A DNA stretch of 47,405 nt from assembly GCA_021161675.1 (NCBI GenBank), contig JAGHAF010000020.1, forward strand, positions 1 to 47,405. The letters are read 5' to 3'. Positions 15,301 to 23,293 of the stretch are shown piece by piece. Numbering within the stretch: position 1 is the first letter of the stretch; every line of letters begins with the position of its first letter. The notes below the pieces were generated by a model. It was given only the letters and a program-made list of their open reading frames with translations. It was not told the DNA's origin and did no database searches. A program made the translations under genes and the position numbers. This DNA comes from Planctomycetota bacterium (GTDB lineage: Bacteria > Planctomycetota > Brocadiia > SM23-32).

Positions 15301-17238
15301 CTCCATGGGAATCTCGATGTCCTGCTCGATAGGCCGGTATTTCGCGTAGCCCTCGGCCTTGACCGTCCAACTCCGGTCGGCGTCAATCAGGAGCGTGTCC
15401 AGCCCTTCCACGCCGCTGATGCCCTGCGTCTTGCGGAAGTAATCCTCCAGGTCCAGCCGGTAAGCGGCGACGGCCAGTTCCTCGATGTTCCGCATCCGGA
15501 CCTTGATGCGGGGGGATTCGTCCGTTCGCCAGGTGCGCTCGGTCAGCACGGTGAGCTGCTTATCGGTCATCCGGGCGATGCGACGGGCTGCCTTCGGCGC
15601 GAAGGAACCCCACGTGCATTTGCGATACTCCTCGATGGCCCTGTCCAGGTCGCGCAGCTTCTCCTCGCAGGTCTGCCCGATCATGTACTGCGCGCGGCTG
15701 CTCTCCTCGGCGCCGGGGTACTTGCTGACCAGCTTCTCCCAGGCGCTAATCGCCCCTGCGTAGAGTTTTGCCCCGTCCGCCGGGGCGCCCTGCTCTTTCT
15801 TCTGGGCCGCCTCGGCCGCGCGGTAGGCCATGTCGCCGAAGTCATACATGATCTGCCGCGCGCGCGAATCCAGCGGATATTTCTCTAAGAACGCCTCCCA
15901 TGCCTCTCGGGCCGCCGCGTAATCCTCCTTCGCCCTCAGGTCCGCGCCGACACTGTAGGTCGCCTCGATGATGCCCTGCTGGCATTGGCTCCAGCGCGGC
16001 CCGGAGGGATAACCGGCGATGTATTCGCGCCACACGGCCTTTGCTTCGTCGTATTGCTTGCGGGCAAGGTAGACGCGGCCCAGCAAGAACTTAGCCTCCC
16101 CGGTGAGTTCCGCCAGCTTATGTGCGGCGTCTTCCGTCTGGGCGCTGAAGCCCTTGCCGGCCAGAAAATCGCAGTAGGCCTGCACGGCGTCCTCGTGCCG
16201 ACCGATCTTTTCGTAGTCGCGGGCGACGTCGAACGCCGCCTGCACGGCGTGTTTGCCGGCGGGATACTCGGCCAGGTAGTCCCGGAGCGCCTTGACGGCG
16301 CGCAGCGTCTCGGCCGGCGCGCCAACGCGGTAGGTCTCGGCGATCTGATACGCCGCATCCTCCCTAAACACCTTGAGTTGCGAAAGGTCGTCGGCTTCGG
16401 CCGGGGCCTTGAGCCGCTTGTCCAGCGCGGCCACCAGGTCCTGCCGGATGCGCCTGGCGTCGCGGCGCCTCCCCGAAGCCTGGTAGCAGCGGGCCAGTTC
16501 GAATCGCGCCTCGAAGACGTGCGCGCCGGGCGCCCGGACTCCGGGCGCCGCTTCGGGCCAGCCCGGGTCGAACGCCTTCAGATACTCCTCCAGGTCATTT
16601 GCGGCCCCCGACGGGTTGCCCGCCGCCAACAGGGCCTTTGCGCGCTTGAACATCACCTCGTCGCGCAGCGCGCGGCTGATCTCGAAGTCCAGGGCGGCGT
16701 TGTAGAACCTGCGCGCACGGGGATAGTCGGGCTTCGCGCTGTCCGGGTCGCTCACGTCTCTGGGCGTGGCGAGCCTGTCGGCCTGGGCGACGAGGACGCC
16801 GGCCAGCTCGTCCTTGCGCGAGGTGGCAAGCAGACGGCTGGCCTCCGCCTCGTAGACGGCTTCGGCCTTCGCGTAGTCCCGGCGGGCCGCGTGCGCCTCG
16901 GCCCTGGCGAAGCGGGCCTTACGCAGCCACGGGCTGTCCGGGTAGTCGCGCTCCAGGGCGCTGAGAGTCTCGCTCGCCCCCTGGTAGTCCTTCTGGTAGT
17001 ACAACGCCACGCCCTTCAGGTAGAGCAGGCAGTCGGCGCCTTCGTCGCCCTGCTGGATATCCGCGTCTATGAGGCGAACGGCATCGGCATAATTGCGATC
17101 CTGTAGCGAAGTGCGGATATCGGCGGGGACGAGCGGCTCCGTAGAGTCGCTCCGCGCCGTCCCGCCCAGCGCGCAAACCGTAGCCCCTGCGATTGCCAGC
17201 ACGACCGTCCACACCGTAAGGCTTCTACGTATAGTCAT
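9316..17238 (-). CDS. Giant TPR/alpha-2-macroglobulin-family exported protein
   Basis: 2640 residues with a Sec signal peptide (MTIRRSLTVWTVVLAIAGAT). Approximate order: TPR-like repeats (~40-600); macroglobulin beta-domains (~600-1340) with RPAYRPGQKVAIRAVLREV and DKESYKPGEKAKVRI bait/carrier-type segments; the A2M domain (TAYWNPAVVTDARGRATVI, ~1355); an alpha/alpha toroid (~1550-1790); a receptor-like beta-domain; a second TPR block from ~2050; and a C-terminal carboxypeptidase-regulatory-like Ig fold (~2530). Bacterial macroglobulins trap proteases in the periplasm through a Cys-Gln thioester (CxEQ). Here the expected place reads CQAGPMQTQADSASDLLGVA, so the canonical motif is missing and covalent trapping is doubtful. 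TPR blocks at both ends suggest a scaffold role. Two adjoining hairpins precede the start. Confidence 0.9.
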   Translation of the reverse strand: MTIRRSLTVWTVVLAIAGATVCALGGTARSDSTEPLVPADIRTSLQDRNYADAVRLIDADIQQGDEGADCLLYLKGVALYYQKDYQGASETLSALERDYPDSPWLRKARFARAEAHAARRDYAKAEAVYEAEASRLLATSRKDELAGVLVAQADRLATPRDVSDPDSAKPDYPRARRFYNAALDFEISRALRDEVMFKRAKALLAAGNPSGAANDLEEYLKAFDPGWPEAAPGVRAPGAHVFEARFELARCYQASGRRRDARRIRQDLVAALDKRLKAPAEADDLSQLKVFREDAAYQIAETYRVGAPAETLRAVKALRDYLAEYPAGKHAVQAAFDVARDYEKIGRHEDAVQAYCDFLAGKGFSAQTEDAAHKLAELTGEAKFLLGRVYLARKQYDEAKAVWREYIAGYPSGPRWSQCQQGIIEATYSVGADLRAKEDYAAAREAWEAFLEKYPLDSRARQIMYDFGDMAYRAAEAAQKKEQGAPADGAKLYAGAISAWEKLVSKYPGAEESSRAQYMIGQTCEEKLRDLDRAIEEYRKCTWGSFAPKAARRIARMTDKQLTVLTERTWRTDESPRIKVRMRNIEELAVAAYRLDLEDYFRKTQGISGVEGLDTLLIDADRSWTVKAEGYAKYRPIEQDIEIPMEEGAPGVFAVRVTGGQLQATTLVIRSDLEIVVKSSKKALLVFAENMRLQKPWAGATVIASDGEKVFFEGATGEDGVLYKTFDELKSASRASVLALSGGHAASNLVQIGKLGFSEGLSPKGYVYTDRPAYRPGQKVAIRAVLREVSGGSYSFEPGRQYVLEVVDSQGRVLDTERLALSEFGTIHHEFELDPSAPTGAYTVRCRRPNGPTFSGKFEVRRYKLENMELTFELARRIVFRGEPLEGKLVARYYYGEPVVGRQVEYYLPDGARRTAATDENGEISFSFDTAPLLEEQQVTLKATIVGENVSADQTAFVAVRAYRASVSALRGVYLAREPFDVTVRTVDVEDKPVGRELTLKALKRESAPDGTWAEALVSESAAVTDVGSGECAVSVALDEGGRYVLRVEGADRFGNPITAETAVFISDDEDATRLRILADTERFKVGENPTVVLHSRLEPTLALLTYEGEEIISYRLVKLARGKNRIQIPVSDEHFPNFALSACAMAGSKFYTATHEFKVERELKVAVKPDKESYKPGEKAKVRIVTTDQNGQPVSAELSLAMVDEALLSVYPDRLPPIRDFFEGGARRQAALATTSSCTFSYHPATQPVPEALISEKERLERAALQASRREAVLQKAGELTKPPAQSYAYPKKRLSVGAKMLEEGLEVADMARLSRARSESKRQRGDLARAAPASKAAGAVRPARPTREAFPETAYWNPAVVTDARGRATVILTMPDSMTKWRLTVRGATPATLVGQRGASVVTQQDFFVELKLPAVVTEGDTVRIAARLHNLTDYKGDAELRLQLEAGDQKVTIPAKIKLEGRGVVEHVFDGWKVPAARRLTVALEGSAGQASDALSRKIPIRPWGIEFADSRSGLVTDRATFELELPSGRKYADLAMKIRVDAGLEQRLIDAALARGPVVWRCQAGPMQTQADSASDLLGVASVMAYAQGLGREQAPDWKLLGDRAEGLVAALVVTQRPGGGWNWAGSSKDAPDPHTSSRAVWALAEARRMGLAVPSETMDKAVGYLKVAYTGVKQDNNELKAAILHSLATVGEADFGHANRLYRLRQSLSPAALAHTAICLALLDRKPMGGDVLDVLASRREQGGRWPGAGNRPWMRSDDETTALAALAYLHVRPGDQAAKEAVEYLLGHQPWVPARARGPALAALSKWFAEEKPAANDYRLSMRVNEEDVRTLTVRGASPGLTVVVPAKLVKDGKNRVDLIVEGRGRPHYVAVLTGFSSDFGTVSSRQTHLYPSRRRYKAAPPMYKGKPVPIGFGILSGSDSSWRNTVSQLPVGEAVNVDLSLDRRWASGMLQTPAEYGYTVVREPLPAGATVLDGSIHGSFERYEVGDGEITFLIGPRYYSASIRYTLVGYAPGAYRVLPTVARSVYSEGVMAVGQPRAFKVLGRGEKSSDPYRPTPYELYYLGKAYFDDGVYAEAMPRLEKLFDQWQQNLKDNYYRETARMLLFMSIDRGDARKIVTYFEAIKERYPDLVIPFDKVLAVGRAYREMEEFERAMLVFKATISASFVKDAHVAGVLEEQGQALASVDYMKRLWLTYPDVGAVRDSYLALSDTLYDLASRTGELAELKEKGITHDDLMLEAIRVLVQYLTLYPEDPTADDAGLNMVNAYLELGDFKSTVALCRALRKRFPDSSFLDNFEYVEALALWNLGEYDAAVALASKVAETVYTLPDGTRKPSDNKDLALYIIGQIWHARRQPEKAIAYYSKVKDKFADAAEAIDYFQRRSIELEEVSTFEPGEDVSITLKYRNIPVAHLLVYRVDLMTLYLTEKNLSRITKVRLAGIRPAMEPLSVELGDGKDYVEKEKKIPLQTQGSGAYLVICRGGDLDASGMALVTPLKLEIQEDKVSGRVRVNVMDRKSGKYLKGVHVKVIGSNNRDFVAGETDLRGVFVADGIRGAVTVIARDEEGQFAFYRGKQSLGPPETRPQAQNVPQASQGEVQYLENARGLNIDLQQRRAQGQKALYKTMQKGVQVQQMMQ

Positions 17239-17248
17239 TGCGCTTGCC

Positions 17249-17287
17249 CTCTAATGGTCAGGAATTAGAGTTCTTGCGGAGCAAGAA
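17249..17287. promoter_or_regulatory. Two adjoining inverted repeats before the macroglobulin gene
   Basis: CTCTAAT/ATTAGAG with an 8-base loop (17249-17270) is followed directly by TTCTTGC/GCAAGAA with a 3-base loop (17271-17287). On the minus strand the ATTAGAG arm runs into the likely ribosome site (AGAGGG, about nine bases before the ATG at 17238), so a hairpin in the mRNA could hide it. The remaining gap to 17453 shows nothing else clear. Confidence 0.45.
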
Positions 17288-17453
17288 TAAGGCTGGCATC
17301 GCATTCCCCGGGTGCTATCCCGCCGACGCGCAAGACTCTCACGCCCTGTTAGTTGTCGTTACGAGGGGAAATGTTCACGGCATCACGCTCCCCCGCCTTC
17401 CTTGCGCTCGGGCGCGCCTGCGAATAGGATATAGCCTCGGAGAGGTCAAAGCT

Positions 17454-17822
17454 ATGCCTTACATTCTGGCATTCCAGGTATTCTGTGGTTGTTTCAGCGC
17501 CTACGTGGCCGCGCAGAAAGGGCGCAGCGCCATCTTATGGCTGCTGGCGGGCGCGCTGCTGCCGGTTTTCGGCGTGGTGTGGATTCTCCTGTTGGAAGGC
17601 CGGGGCAAACGGCCCAGGACGCCCTCTTCCGGCGGGCGCGCCCCTAGCAAACGCAGACGCCCCCGGAGGTGTTCGGGAGAGTTCACGTCGGATTGCCTGG
17701 GATGCTCTTACTTCCGCCGTCGCCTCTTCTCGGTTGAATCTTCGGAGGACGTCCGCGGATATTGTGGCTACTATGGCAAAGACCTAATTGACGATGCTCG
17801 CAGCCCCACCCCGCCGATGTAA
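17454..17822 (+). CDS. Small membrane protein with Cys-rich tail
   Basis: 122 residues, not recognised as a named family. The first ~48 residues hold two hydrophobic segments (AFQVFCGCFSAYVA and ILWLLAGALLPVFGVVWILL), followed by a strongly basic linker (GRGKRPRTPS to KRRRPRR). The C-terminal ~50 residues contain C.....C..C and later YCGYYGKD, a spacing that could bind a metal. The start is chosen because GGAGAGG lies eight bases before the ATG; the frame is open further upstream without a better site. Topology would place the basic tail in the cytoplasm. It diverges from the macroglobulin gene. Coding status is plausible, function unknown. Confidence 0.55.
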   Translation: MPYILAFQVFCGCFSAYVAAQKGRSAILWLLAGALLPVFGVVWILLLEGRGKRPRTPSSGGRAPSKRRRPRRCSGEFTSDCLGCSYFRRRLFSVESSEDVRGYCGYYGKDLIDDARSPTPPM

Positions 17823-17843
17823 TGTAATAGCGGGGAGCGGCTC

Positions 17844-17872
17844 TTGACTGTGCGAGGCGCCTTTGTTACAAA
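17844..17872 (+). promoter_or_regulatory. Sigma70-type promoter for HEAT-like gene
   Basis: TTGACT (17844-17849) and TACAAA (17867-17872) are separated by 17 bases, with TG one base before the -10 box (extended -10). It lies ~60 bp upstream of the ATG at 17933. Confidence 0.6.
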
Positions 17873-17932
17873 AGCTGTTGCGAAGGGCTTCGATCCGGGG
17901 ACAATTACAGGGAACTGAACGGAGTGATCCTC

Positions 17933-19381
17933 ATGGCATGGTTTGGCAGGACGGCCAGGCTGGTGGTAAGTGTTGCAATGCTCGCCGCGCTCATGGCGCC
18001 AGCGCCGCTGGCGTCTGCGCAGGCTACTAACACGCCCCAGAACCTGTTCGCGGAACTGCAGAAGGCTTCGGACTCTGAGAGGGGCAAGAAGCGCCTGGAG
18101 ATGGTGAAAGCAGCCCAGATGGCCACCCCGGAAGTGGCCGCGCAAATCCGGGACAAGCTTATCCAGACCGTCAACGACCGCGCAAAGAGCAGCGACAAGA
18201 GCCTGGTCGATCACTGCGCTATCGCGCTCGGAGAGCTGAAGGCTCAGGAGGCGACCCCGGCGCTGCTGGCGGCGCTGGATTCGCCCGACACGCCGCTCGC
18301 CTACCATGCGGCGCAGGCGCTTGGCCGAATATGGGAGGGCAAGGGCGGGCAAAAGCCGCAGGTCCAGGACGTAACCCAGGCGCTGCTGGCCAGCCTTTAC
18401 GGCGCCCGGCCCGGCAACTGGTCATACGCCCCCGGACTGGCGCTCGTGCGGATTCATAGCATCCAGAACGTTCAGGCGATGGAGGCGCTCTCGCCCCAGG
18501 AACTTCTGAAAGAAATCGACAAGTGGGTCGCCGCCCACGCGGACACGCTGCCGCCCCCCATCGAGCAAAGCTGGCAACTCCTTCTCAGGCGGATTGTCGT
18601 GGCTCAGGACCCGGGGCTCAGAGACAACCTGATCCAGACAATGCTGCAGAAGCGAGAGCTCGGCCCGGTTTTCTCCATCCTCAGGATGCAGACCGACCAG
18701 AACGTGCCCGAGGAGACTCGCCGCGCGCTGGCAGACGCGCTCGGACAACTCAGCGGCCTGCCCTTCCCCCCGCAGGGACAGGAAAAGCAGGACATAAAAG
18801 CCGCCGCCAGGTTGTGGCAGGAAAGCTGGCTCGACAAGCTGAAGCAAGTCAACGATCACAAATACATCGATTACACCTTGAGCCAGATGGACAGGGCCCT
18901 GCGGGCATATCGGGACGAACCGAGCGAGAACACCTCAGAGCTTATCAAGGGACTTTACCTGGCGCTGCTGCACCAACTGCCCGGGCCACAGGCCATACCA
19001 CCCACGGCCTCTGAGCAGGCGAGCAAGATGCTGAAACCTCCGCTGGCGTTGAAGGAGAAGATCGCCAACACCATCCACGTCCTGCAAGACGAAGGGGCCT
19101 CCGGTTTCGACAAAGCGGAAAGCCTGAAGGCCGTCGAAGAGGTGATGAAAGAGGAGCACGCCGACGAGGTGGGCGCCCTCTTCCTCGACCAGTTCGCCCG
19201 GATAGCCGCCCATGAGCAAAACACAATGCTTACCGTTCGCCTGGGCAACATCCTGTTGAGCATCAGCAAGGTGCCGGTCAAACTTGGCGGGGAGACGCTG
19301 GAAGAACGTCAAAAGGCCCTCAAGGACTGGGTGGCCATAGTGAAGAAAGAGAAAGACATCACCATTGACCTTGGGCTGTAG
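17933..19381 (+). CDS. Exported HEAT-repeat-like protein
   Basis: 482 residues. A signal peptide (TARLVVSVAMLAALMAPAPL, then ASAQA as cleavage site) precedes an all-helical protein. Residues ~65-120 resemble HEAT/PBS-lyase repeats (CAIALGELKAQEATPALLAA, then LDSPDTPLAYHAAQALGRIW). The rest has no motif I can name. The ATG at 17933 is preferred to an in-frame GTG three codons earlier because GGAG is eight bases before it. It has its own promoter and ends ten bases before the convergent ABC ATPase gene. HEAT-type proteins usually act as binding scaffolds; the partner is unknown. Confidence 0.8.
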   Translation: MAWFGRTARLVVSVAMLAALMAPAPLASAQATNTPQNLFAELQKASDSERGKKRLEMVKAAQMATPEVAAQIRDKLIQTVNDRAKSSDKSLVDHCAIALGELKAQEATPALLAALDSPDTPLAYHAAQALGRIWEGKGGQKPQVQDVTQALLASLYGARPGNWSYAPGLALVRIHSIQNVQAMEALSPQELLKEIDKWVAAHADTLPPPIEQSWQLLLRRIVVAQDPGLRDNLIQTMLQKRELGPVFSILRMQTDQNVPEETRRALADALGQLSGLPFPPQGQEKQDIKAAARLWQESWLDKLKQVNDHKYIDYTLSQMDRALRAYRDEPSENTSELIKGLYLALLHQLPGPQAIPPTASEQASKMLKPPLALKEKIANTIHVLQDEGASGFDKAESLKAVEEVMKEEHADEVGALFLDQFARIAAHEQNTMLTVRLGNILLSISKVPVKLGGETLEERQKALKDWVAIVKKEKDITIDLGL

Positions 19382-19391
19382 CGCCCGGCGA

Positions 19392-20363
19392 TCAGACCCG
19401 TAAACAGCGCACGAGGTGGTCCGGCGCGACTTCCACCATCTGCGGGGCCACGTTGCCGCACTCCTCCGCGCTGAAGGGGCAACGGGGGTGGAAGTGACAT
19501 CCCGAAGGCGGATTCACCGGCGAAGGCGGCGTCCCCCGCGGGGGCCTGACCTCGCCCCGGCGCTGCGGGTCGGCCACGGGCGCCGCGCGCAGCAGCGCCT
19601 GAGTGTAAGGGTGCCGGGGGTCGGCGTAGAGCCTGTCGCGGGGCGCAATCTCAACTATCCGTCCCAGGTACATCACCGCGACTTCGTCGGATATGTGCTC
19701 CACCACGCTCAGGTCGTGGGCGATGAACAGATAAGAGATGCCCTGCTGCTCTTGGATGTCCTCCAGCAGGTTGATCACCTGGGCGCGGACGGAGACGTCC
19801 AGCGACGAGACGGGTTCATCGCAGACGATGAAATCCGGCCGCAGCGCCAGCGCCCGCGCGATTCCGACGCGCTGCCGTTGCCCGCCGGAGAACTCGTGGG
19901 GATAGTGGCGCATGTAGGCCGCCGACAGCCCGACCCTCTCCAGCAATGACACCACCCTGTCACGTCGCTTCTTTCCCCAGGCGAGTTCGTGTATGCTGAG
20001 CGGCTCGCCCACGATCCGTTCGACCGTCATCCGGGGGTTAAGCGAGCTGTAGGGGTCCTGGAAGATCATCTGCATCCGGCGGCGAAGCGCCCGCAGGGGT
20101 TCTCGGCGCAGGGAGTGCACCGGCAGGCCGTCGAAGATGATCTCGCCCCCCGTCGGCTCCAGCAGGCGGAGTATGGTCCGGGCGGCCGTGGTCTTGCCGC
20201 AGCCGCTCTCGCCGACTAATCCCAGAGTGCTTCCCCTACGAATGCGGAAAGAAATTCCATCCACCGCGCGCACCTGTTCTGTCGTCCGGCCCAGAATCCC
20301 CCCCCGCAGGGGGAAGTATTTCTTCAGGTTCCGCACCGTCAGGATGGCGTCATCCTCACTCAT
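19392..20363 (-). CDS. Peptide ABC transporter ATP-binding protein (DppF/OppF type)
   Basis: 323 residues. Walker [10 protein letters not shown] (~51-59), Q-loop in [21 protein letters not shown] signature [14 protein letters not shown], Walker [14 protein letters not shown] and H-loop IAHDL are all intact. The C-terminal region with CHFHPRCPF...C is the oligopeptide/dipeptide (oligo_HPY) domain seen in DppD/DppF-type ATPases. Its start overlaps the preceding ATPase gene by eight bases. As the last gene of the transporter set it would form the ATPase heterodimer that powers peptide or nickel-type uptake with the two permeases. Confidence 0.94.
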   Translation of the reverse strand: MSEDDAILTVRNLKKYFPLRGGILGRTTEQVRAVDGISFRIRRGSTLGLVGESGCGKTTAARTILRLLEPTGGEIIFDGLPVHSLRREPLRALRRRMQMIFQDPYSSLNPRMTVERIVGEPLSIHELAWGKKRRDRVVSLLERVGLSAAYMRHYPHEFSGGQRQRVGIARALALRPDFIVCDEPVSSLDVSVRAQVINLLEDIQEQQGISYLFIAHDLSVVEHISDEVAVMYLGRIVEIAPRDRLYADPRHPYTQALLRAAPVADPQRRGEVRPPRGTPPSPVNPPSGCHFHPRCPFSAEECGNVAPQMVEVAPDHLVRCLRV

Positions 20364-21348
20364 GCGCGCCCCCTTCGGACAGTAGAATGCAGGCCGCCCA
20401 CTGGCCGGGCGTCACCTCCCTGAGCGCCGGTTCGATCCGCGCGCACTGCGGCAGCGCCACGTCGCAGCGGGGATGGAAGCGGCAGCCGGACGGGTAAGCG
20501 CGCGCATCGGGAACGAAGCCACGGATAGCGCGGAGGCGCTCGCCGGGCTCCGAGGCCCCCGGCAGTGACTTGAGAAGACTGGCCGTGTAGGGATGCTGCG
20601 GGCTCCGGAAGATGTCATTCACCGCGGCGGATTCCACGATCCGCCCGGCGTACATCACGGCCACCCGATCCGCCATCTGGGCGACAACGCCCAGGTCGTG
20701 GGTGATAAGCAGAATGGCCATGTGGAGTTCCTCCTGGAGCTGGCGCAGCAGGTCCAATATCTGGGCCTGAATGGTGACGTCGAGGGCGGTGGTGGGCTCA
20801 TCGGCGATCAGCAGGCGCGGGCGGCAGGCCAGCGCCATCGCGATCATCACCCGCTGCTGCATGCCGCCGGAAAGCTGGTGGGGGTATTCACCGATCCGCC
20901 GCTCCGGGTCCGGGATGCCCACCCTGACCAGCATGTCGAGGACGACGCTGCTCGCCTCGCGGCGGGACAGTTTGCGGTGCTGCCGCAGGGCTTCGGCGAT
21001 CTGATCGCCGACGGTGAAAACGGGGTCCAGGGAAGTCATGGGCTCCTGGAAGATCATGGATATGCTCTCGCCCCGGAGCCGGCGCATGGCCCGGTTGGGC
21101 AGCGCGAGCATGTCCCGCCCGTCGAAGATTATGCGCCCCCGCACGATCCGGCCGGGCGGCGAGGGCGCCAGTCGAAGGATCGAAAGCGCGGTGACCGTCT
21201 TTCCGCAGCCCGACTCCCCGACCAGGCAGAAGGTCTCATCGCGCCCCACGCAAAAGCTGACGCCGTCCACGGCGCGCGCAACCCCCTCCTCCGTGTCGAA
21301 GCGGACGTGAAGGTCCTCCACCATGAGCAATGTATCTTCCCGACTCAC
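20356..21348 (-). CDS. Peptide ABC transporter ATP-binding protein (DppD/OppD type)
   Basis: 330 residues from a GTG at 21348 that overlaps the stop of the permease gene by four bases; an ATG at 21324 is a second option. The frame is open much further upstream, but that part is antisense-like and overlaps the permease, so it is left out. Walker [16 protein letters not shown], signature [15 protein letters not shown], Walker [15 protein letters not shown] and the H-loop [19 protein letters not shown] are intact; the C-terminus [15 protein letters not shown] is the oligo_HPY domain. It pairs with the DppF-type ATPase downstream. Confidence 0.93.
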   Translation of the reverse strand: MSREDTLLMVEDLHVRFDTEEGVARAVDGVSFCVGRDETFCLVGESGCGKTVTALSILRLAPSPPGRIVRGRIIFDGRDMLALPNRAMRRLRGESISMIFQEPMTSLDPVFTVGDQIAEALRQHRKLSRREASSVVLDMLVRVGIPDPERRIGEYPHQLSGGMQQRVMIAMALACRPRLLIADEPTTALDVTIQAQILDLLRQLQEELHMAILLITHDLGVVAQMADRVAVMYAGRIVESAAVNDIFRSPQHPYTASLLKSLPGASEPGERLRAIRGFVPDARAYPSGCRFHPRCDVALPQCARIEPALREVTPGQWAACILLSEGGAHE

Positions 21349-22313
21349 TCTGTGCGGCCCCCCACGCGCAGCTTTGGGTCCAGGGCGTCGCGCAGTGCGT
21401 CGCCGAAGACGTTGAATGCCAGCACGAGGATGAACAGCGCGGCCGCCGCGGCGGCGAACTGCCACCAGACGCTGGGCGAGCGCGACAATTCCATCTTGGC
21501 CTGCGAGATCATCATGCCCCAGGATATGGTCCCGGCCTTCACCCCCACGCCCAGGTAAGTGAGCACCGCTTCGGACATTATGATGCCGCTGAATCCCAGC
21601 GTGAAGACGATGATAACGATGTGGAACAGGTTCGGCAGGATGTGCACGAAGATAATGCGCGCATGGCCGGCCCCCAGTGCCCTGGCGGCGAGGACGTAAT
21701 CCGATTCCCGCAGCTTCAAGGTCTCCCCACGGATAAGCCGGCACAGGCCCACCCAGCCCGTCACGCCCAGCGCGACGCAGAGCTGCAGCAGCCCGTTCTC
21801 CATGACGGTCATCAGCGCTATCAGAAGAAGAATGCCGGGGATGCACGCAAGGGTGGAGTAGACGTAAACCACCACGTCGTCGATAAAGCCCCCGAAGTAA
21901 CCGGCGATCATGCCGAACAGCAGACCCAGCGGGATGGAGATAAGCGCTGTCACGCCGCCCAGGATCAACGCCACGCGGACCCCCTTCATGGTCTTGTAGA
22001 GCACGTCCACGCCCTGTATGTCAGCGCCCAGCAGGTGCCTGCCCGTGCCCGGCGGCACGTAGCTTTCCTCCTTATCGCACTCGCCGACGGCCTTATCGAA
22101 CACCACGTCAATGACGGGCGCCCACTTCACGCCCGCCGCCGTCTTCATCCTGACGGGCATCATATCCAGGATGCCGACTGCGACGTAAACCGCTATGACG
22201 CCCAGGCAAACCATGGCCAACCGGTTGCGCCGAAGCCTGCGCCACGCATCGCCCCAAAGTGATCGCGCTTTAGATTCGGCAAAGGGCGTTGTCTGCGGCG
22301 TAGTCTCGCTCAT
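21345..22313 (-). CDS. Peptide ABC transporter permease (DppC/OppC type)
   Basis: 322 residues. The N-terminal segment [20 protein letters not shown] is the usual OppC_N membrane entry. Between ~25 and ~115 an extramembrane loop ([16 protein letters not shown] to [12 protein letters not shown]) is followed by the BPD_transp_1 core. The ATPase-contacting EAA loop is [20 protein letters not shown]. Its stop overlaps the DppD-type gene and its start overlaps the DppB-type permease stop by four bases, so the transporter is translated as a coupled set. Confidence 0.92.
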   Translation of the reverse strand: MSETTPQTTPFAESKARSLWGDAWRRLRRNRLAMVCLGVIAVYVAVGILDMMPVRMKTAAGVKWAPVIDVVFDKAVGECDKEESYVPPGTGRHLLGADIQGVDVLYKTMKGVRVALILGGVTALISIPLGLLFGMIAGYFGGFIDDVVVYVYSTLACIPGILLLIALMTVMENGLLQLCVALGVTGWVGLCRLIRGETLKLRESDYVLAARALGAGHARIIFVHILPNLFHIVIIVFTLGFSGIIMSEAVLTYLGVGVKAGTISWGMMISQAKMELSRSPSVWWQFAAAAAALFILVLAFNVFGDALRDALDPKLRVGGRTE

Positions 22314-23287
22314 CTGAAGCGTATCCTGGGATCAACGAGGGTATAACTGATGTCCGTGGCCAGGTTGCCGGCGGCGAACAGCAGGGCGCCGATGTAAACC
22401 ATGGCGCTGAGCACCTTGAAGTCGGCGCTCTCCACCGCCTCGATAGTCATGTTGCCCAGCCCCGGGATGCCGAAGAACCGCTCCAGCAGAAGCGAGCCCA
22501 TGAACAGGAACGGGATGGCCAGCACGGTGCGGGTCAGGATGGGGATCATGGAGTTCTTCAGCACGTGTTTGAGCAGGATCACGTGCTCGGCCAGGCCCTT
22601 GGCGCGGGCAGTGCGCACGTAGTCCTGATTGATCTGTTCCAGGAAGATAGTCCGGTAGAAGCGCACGTCCCCGCCAAGTCCCTTCAGCAACGCTATCAGC
22701 ACCGGCAGGAGGAGGAACTTCGCCGAGTTTATGCCCCTGGCGTAGCCGTAGATGGGGAACAGCTTCAGATGCTGCGCCAGCAGGAACTGCCCCCCGAGGA
22801 TGTAAACCAGCACGGAGACAGACATGAAGGCAACGCAGATCACCACCACCCAGAGGTCCAAATACGTGCCCCGGAAGAAAGCCACCGCCAGGGAGAGGCA
22901 TATCGACACCACCAGCCCCAGCGCGAAGATGGGGACGGTCAGCGTGAGGGACGGTACCATCCCGCGTCGGATCTTACGGCCTATGTCCTCGTGGGTCTTC
23001 TCGGAGCGCCCGAAATGGAAGGTCAGCAGCCGCGTCATGTGGTCTGCGAAACGGGTGTCGCGCACCTTTGCGAAGCCTGGGGCCTGCCGGTTGAAAAACA
23101 ATGGCTTGTCCCACCCCTCCCGCTCGATGATCTCCTGGATCTGCTTCTTGTCCGCATGGCGCCCCAGCTCCCGCCTGGCGCGAAGCTCAGGCGAGTAAAG
23201 CACCTCAAAAAGCAGGAACGTAATCAGACACACGCCTATTACCAGGGGTATGGTGTAGAGCGCGCGTCTGATGATGTATGCGGTCAA
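22310..23287 (-). CDS. Peptide ABC transporter permease (DppB/OppB type)
   Basis: 325 residues. The N-terminus YIIRRALYTIPLVIGVCLIT is the canonical DppB/OppB start, and the EAA-type loop VRTARAKGLAEHVILLKHVL is near residue 225. The C-terminal DPRIRFR is family-typical. It carries a longer extracytoplasmic N-terminal region (~30-110) than small DppB proteins, as in many OppB-like permeases. It starts six bases after the binding-protein gene. Confidence 0.92.
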   Translation of the reverse strand: MTAYIIRRALYTIPLVIGVCLITFLLFEVLYSPELRARRELGRHADKKQIQEIIEREGWDKPLFFNRQAPGFAKVRDTRFADHMTRLLTFHFGRSEKTHEDIGRKIRRGMVPSLTLTVPIFALGLVVSICLSLAVAFFRGTYLDLWVVVICVAFMSVSVLVYILGGQFLLAQHLKLFPIYGYARGINSAKFLLLPVLIALLKGLGGDVRFYRTIFLEQINQDYVRTARAKGLAEHVILLKHVLKNSMIPILTRTVLAIPFLFMGSLLLERFFGIPGLGNMTIEAVESADFKVLSAMVYIGALLFAAGNLATDISYTLVDPRIRFR

Positions 23288-23293
23288 AGCGCT

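Noticed and set aside
9310..15888. Long plus-strand frames of up to 752 codons opposite the macroglobulin gene
   Set aside because: Same antisense effect; no domains, no signal peptide, no ribosome sites, and the minus strand has a continuous family-matching protein.
21349..21846. N-terminal extension of the DppD-type ATPase
   Set aside because: It overlaps the coupled DppC permease, has His/Arg/Gly-rich antisense-like composition, and the family start fits the GTG at 21348.
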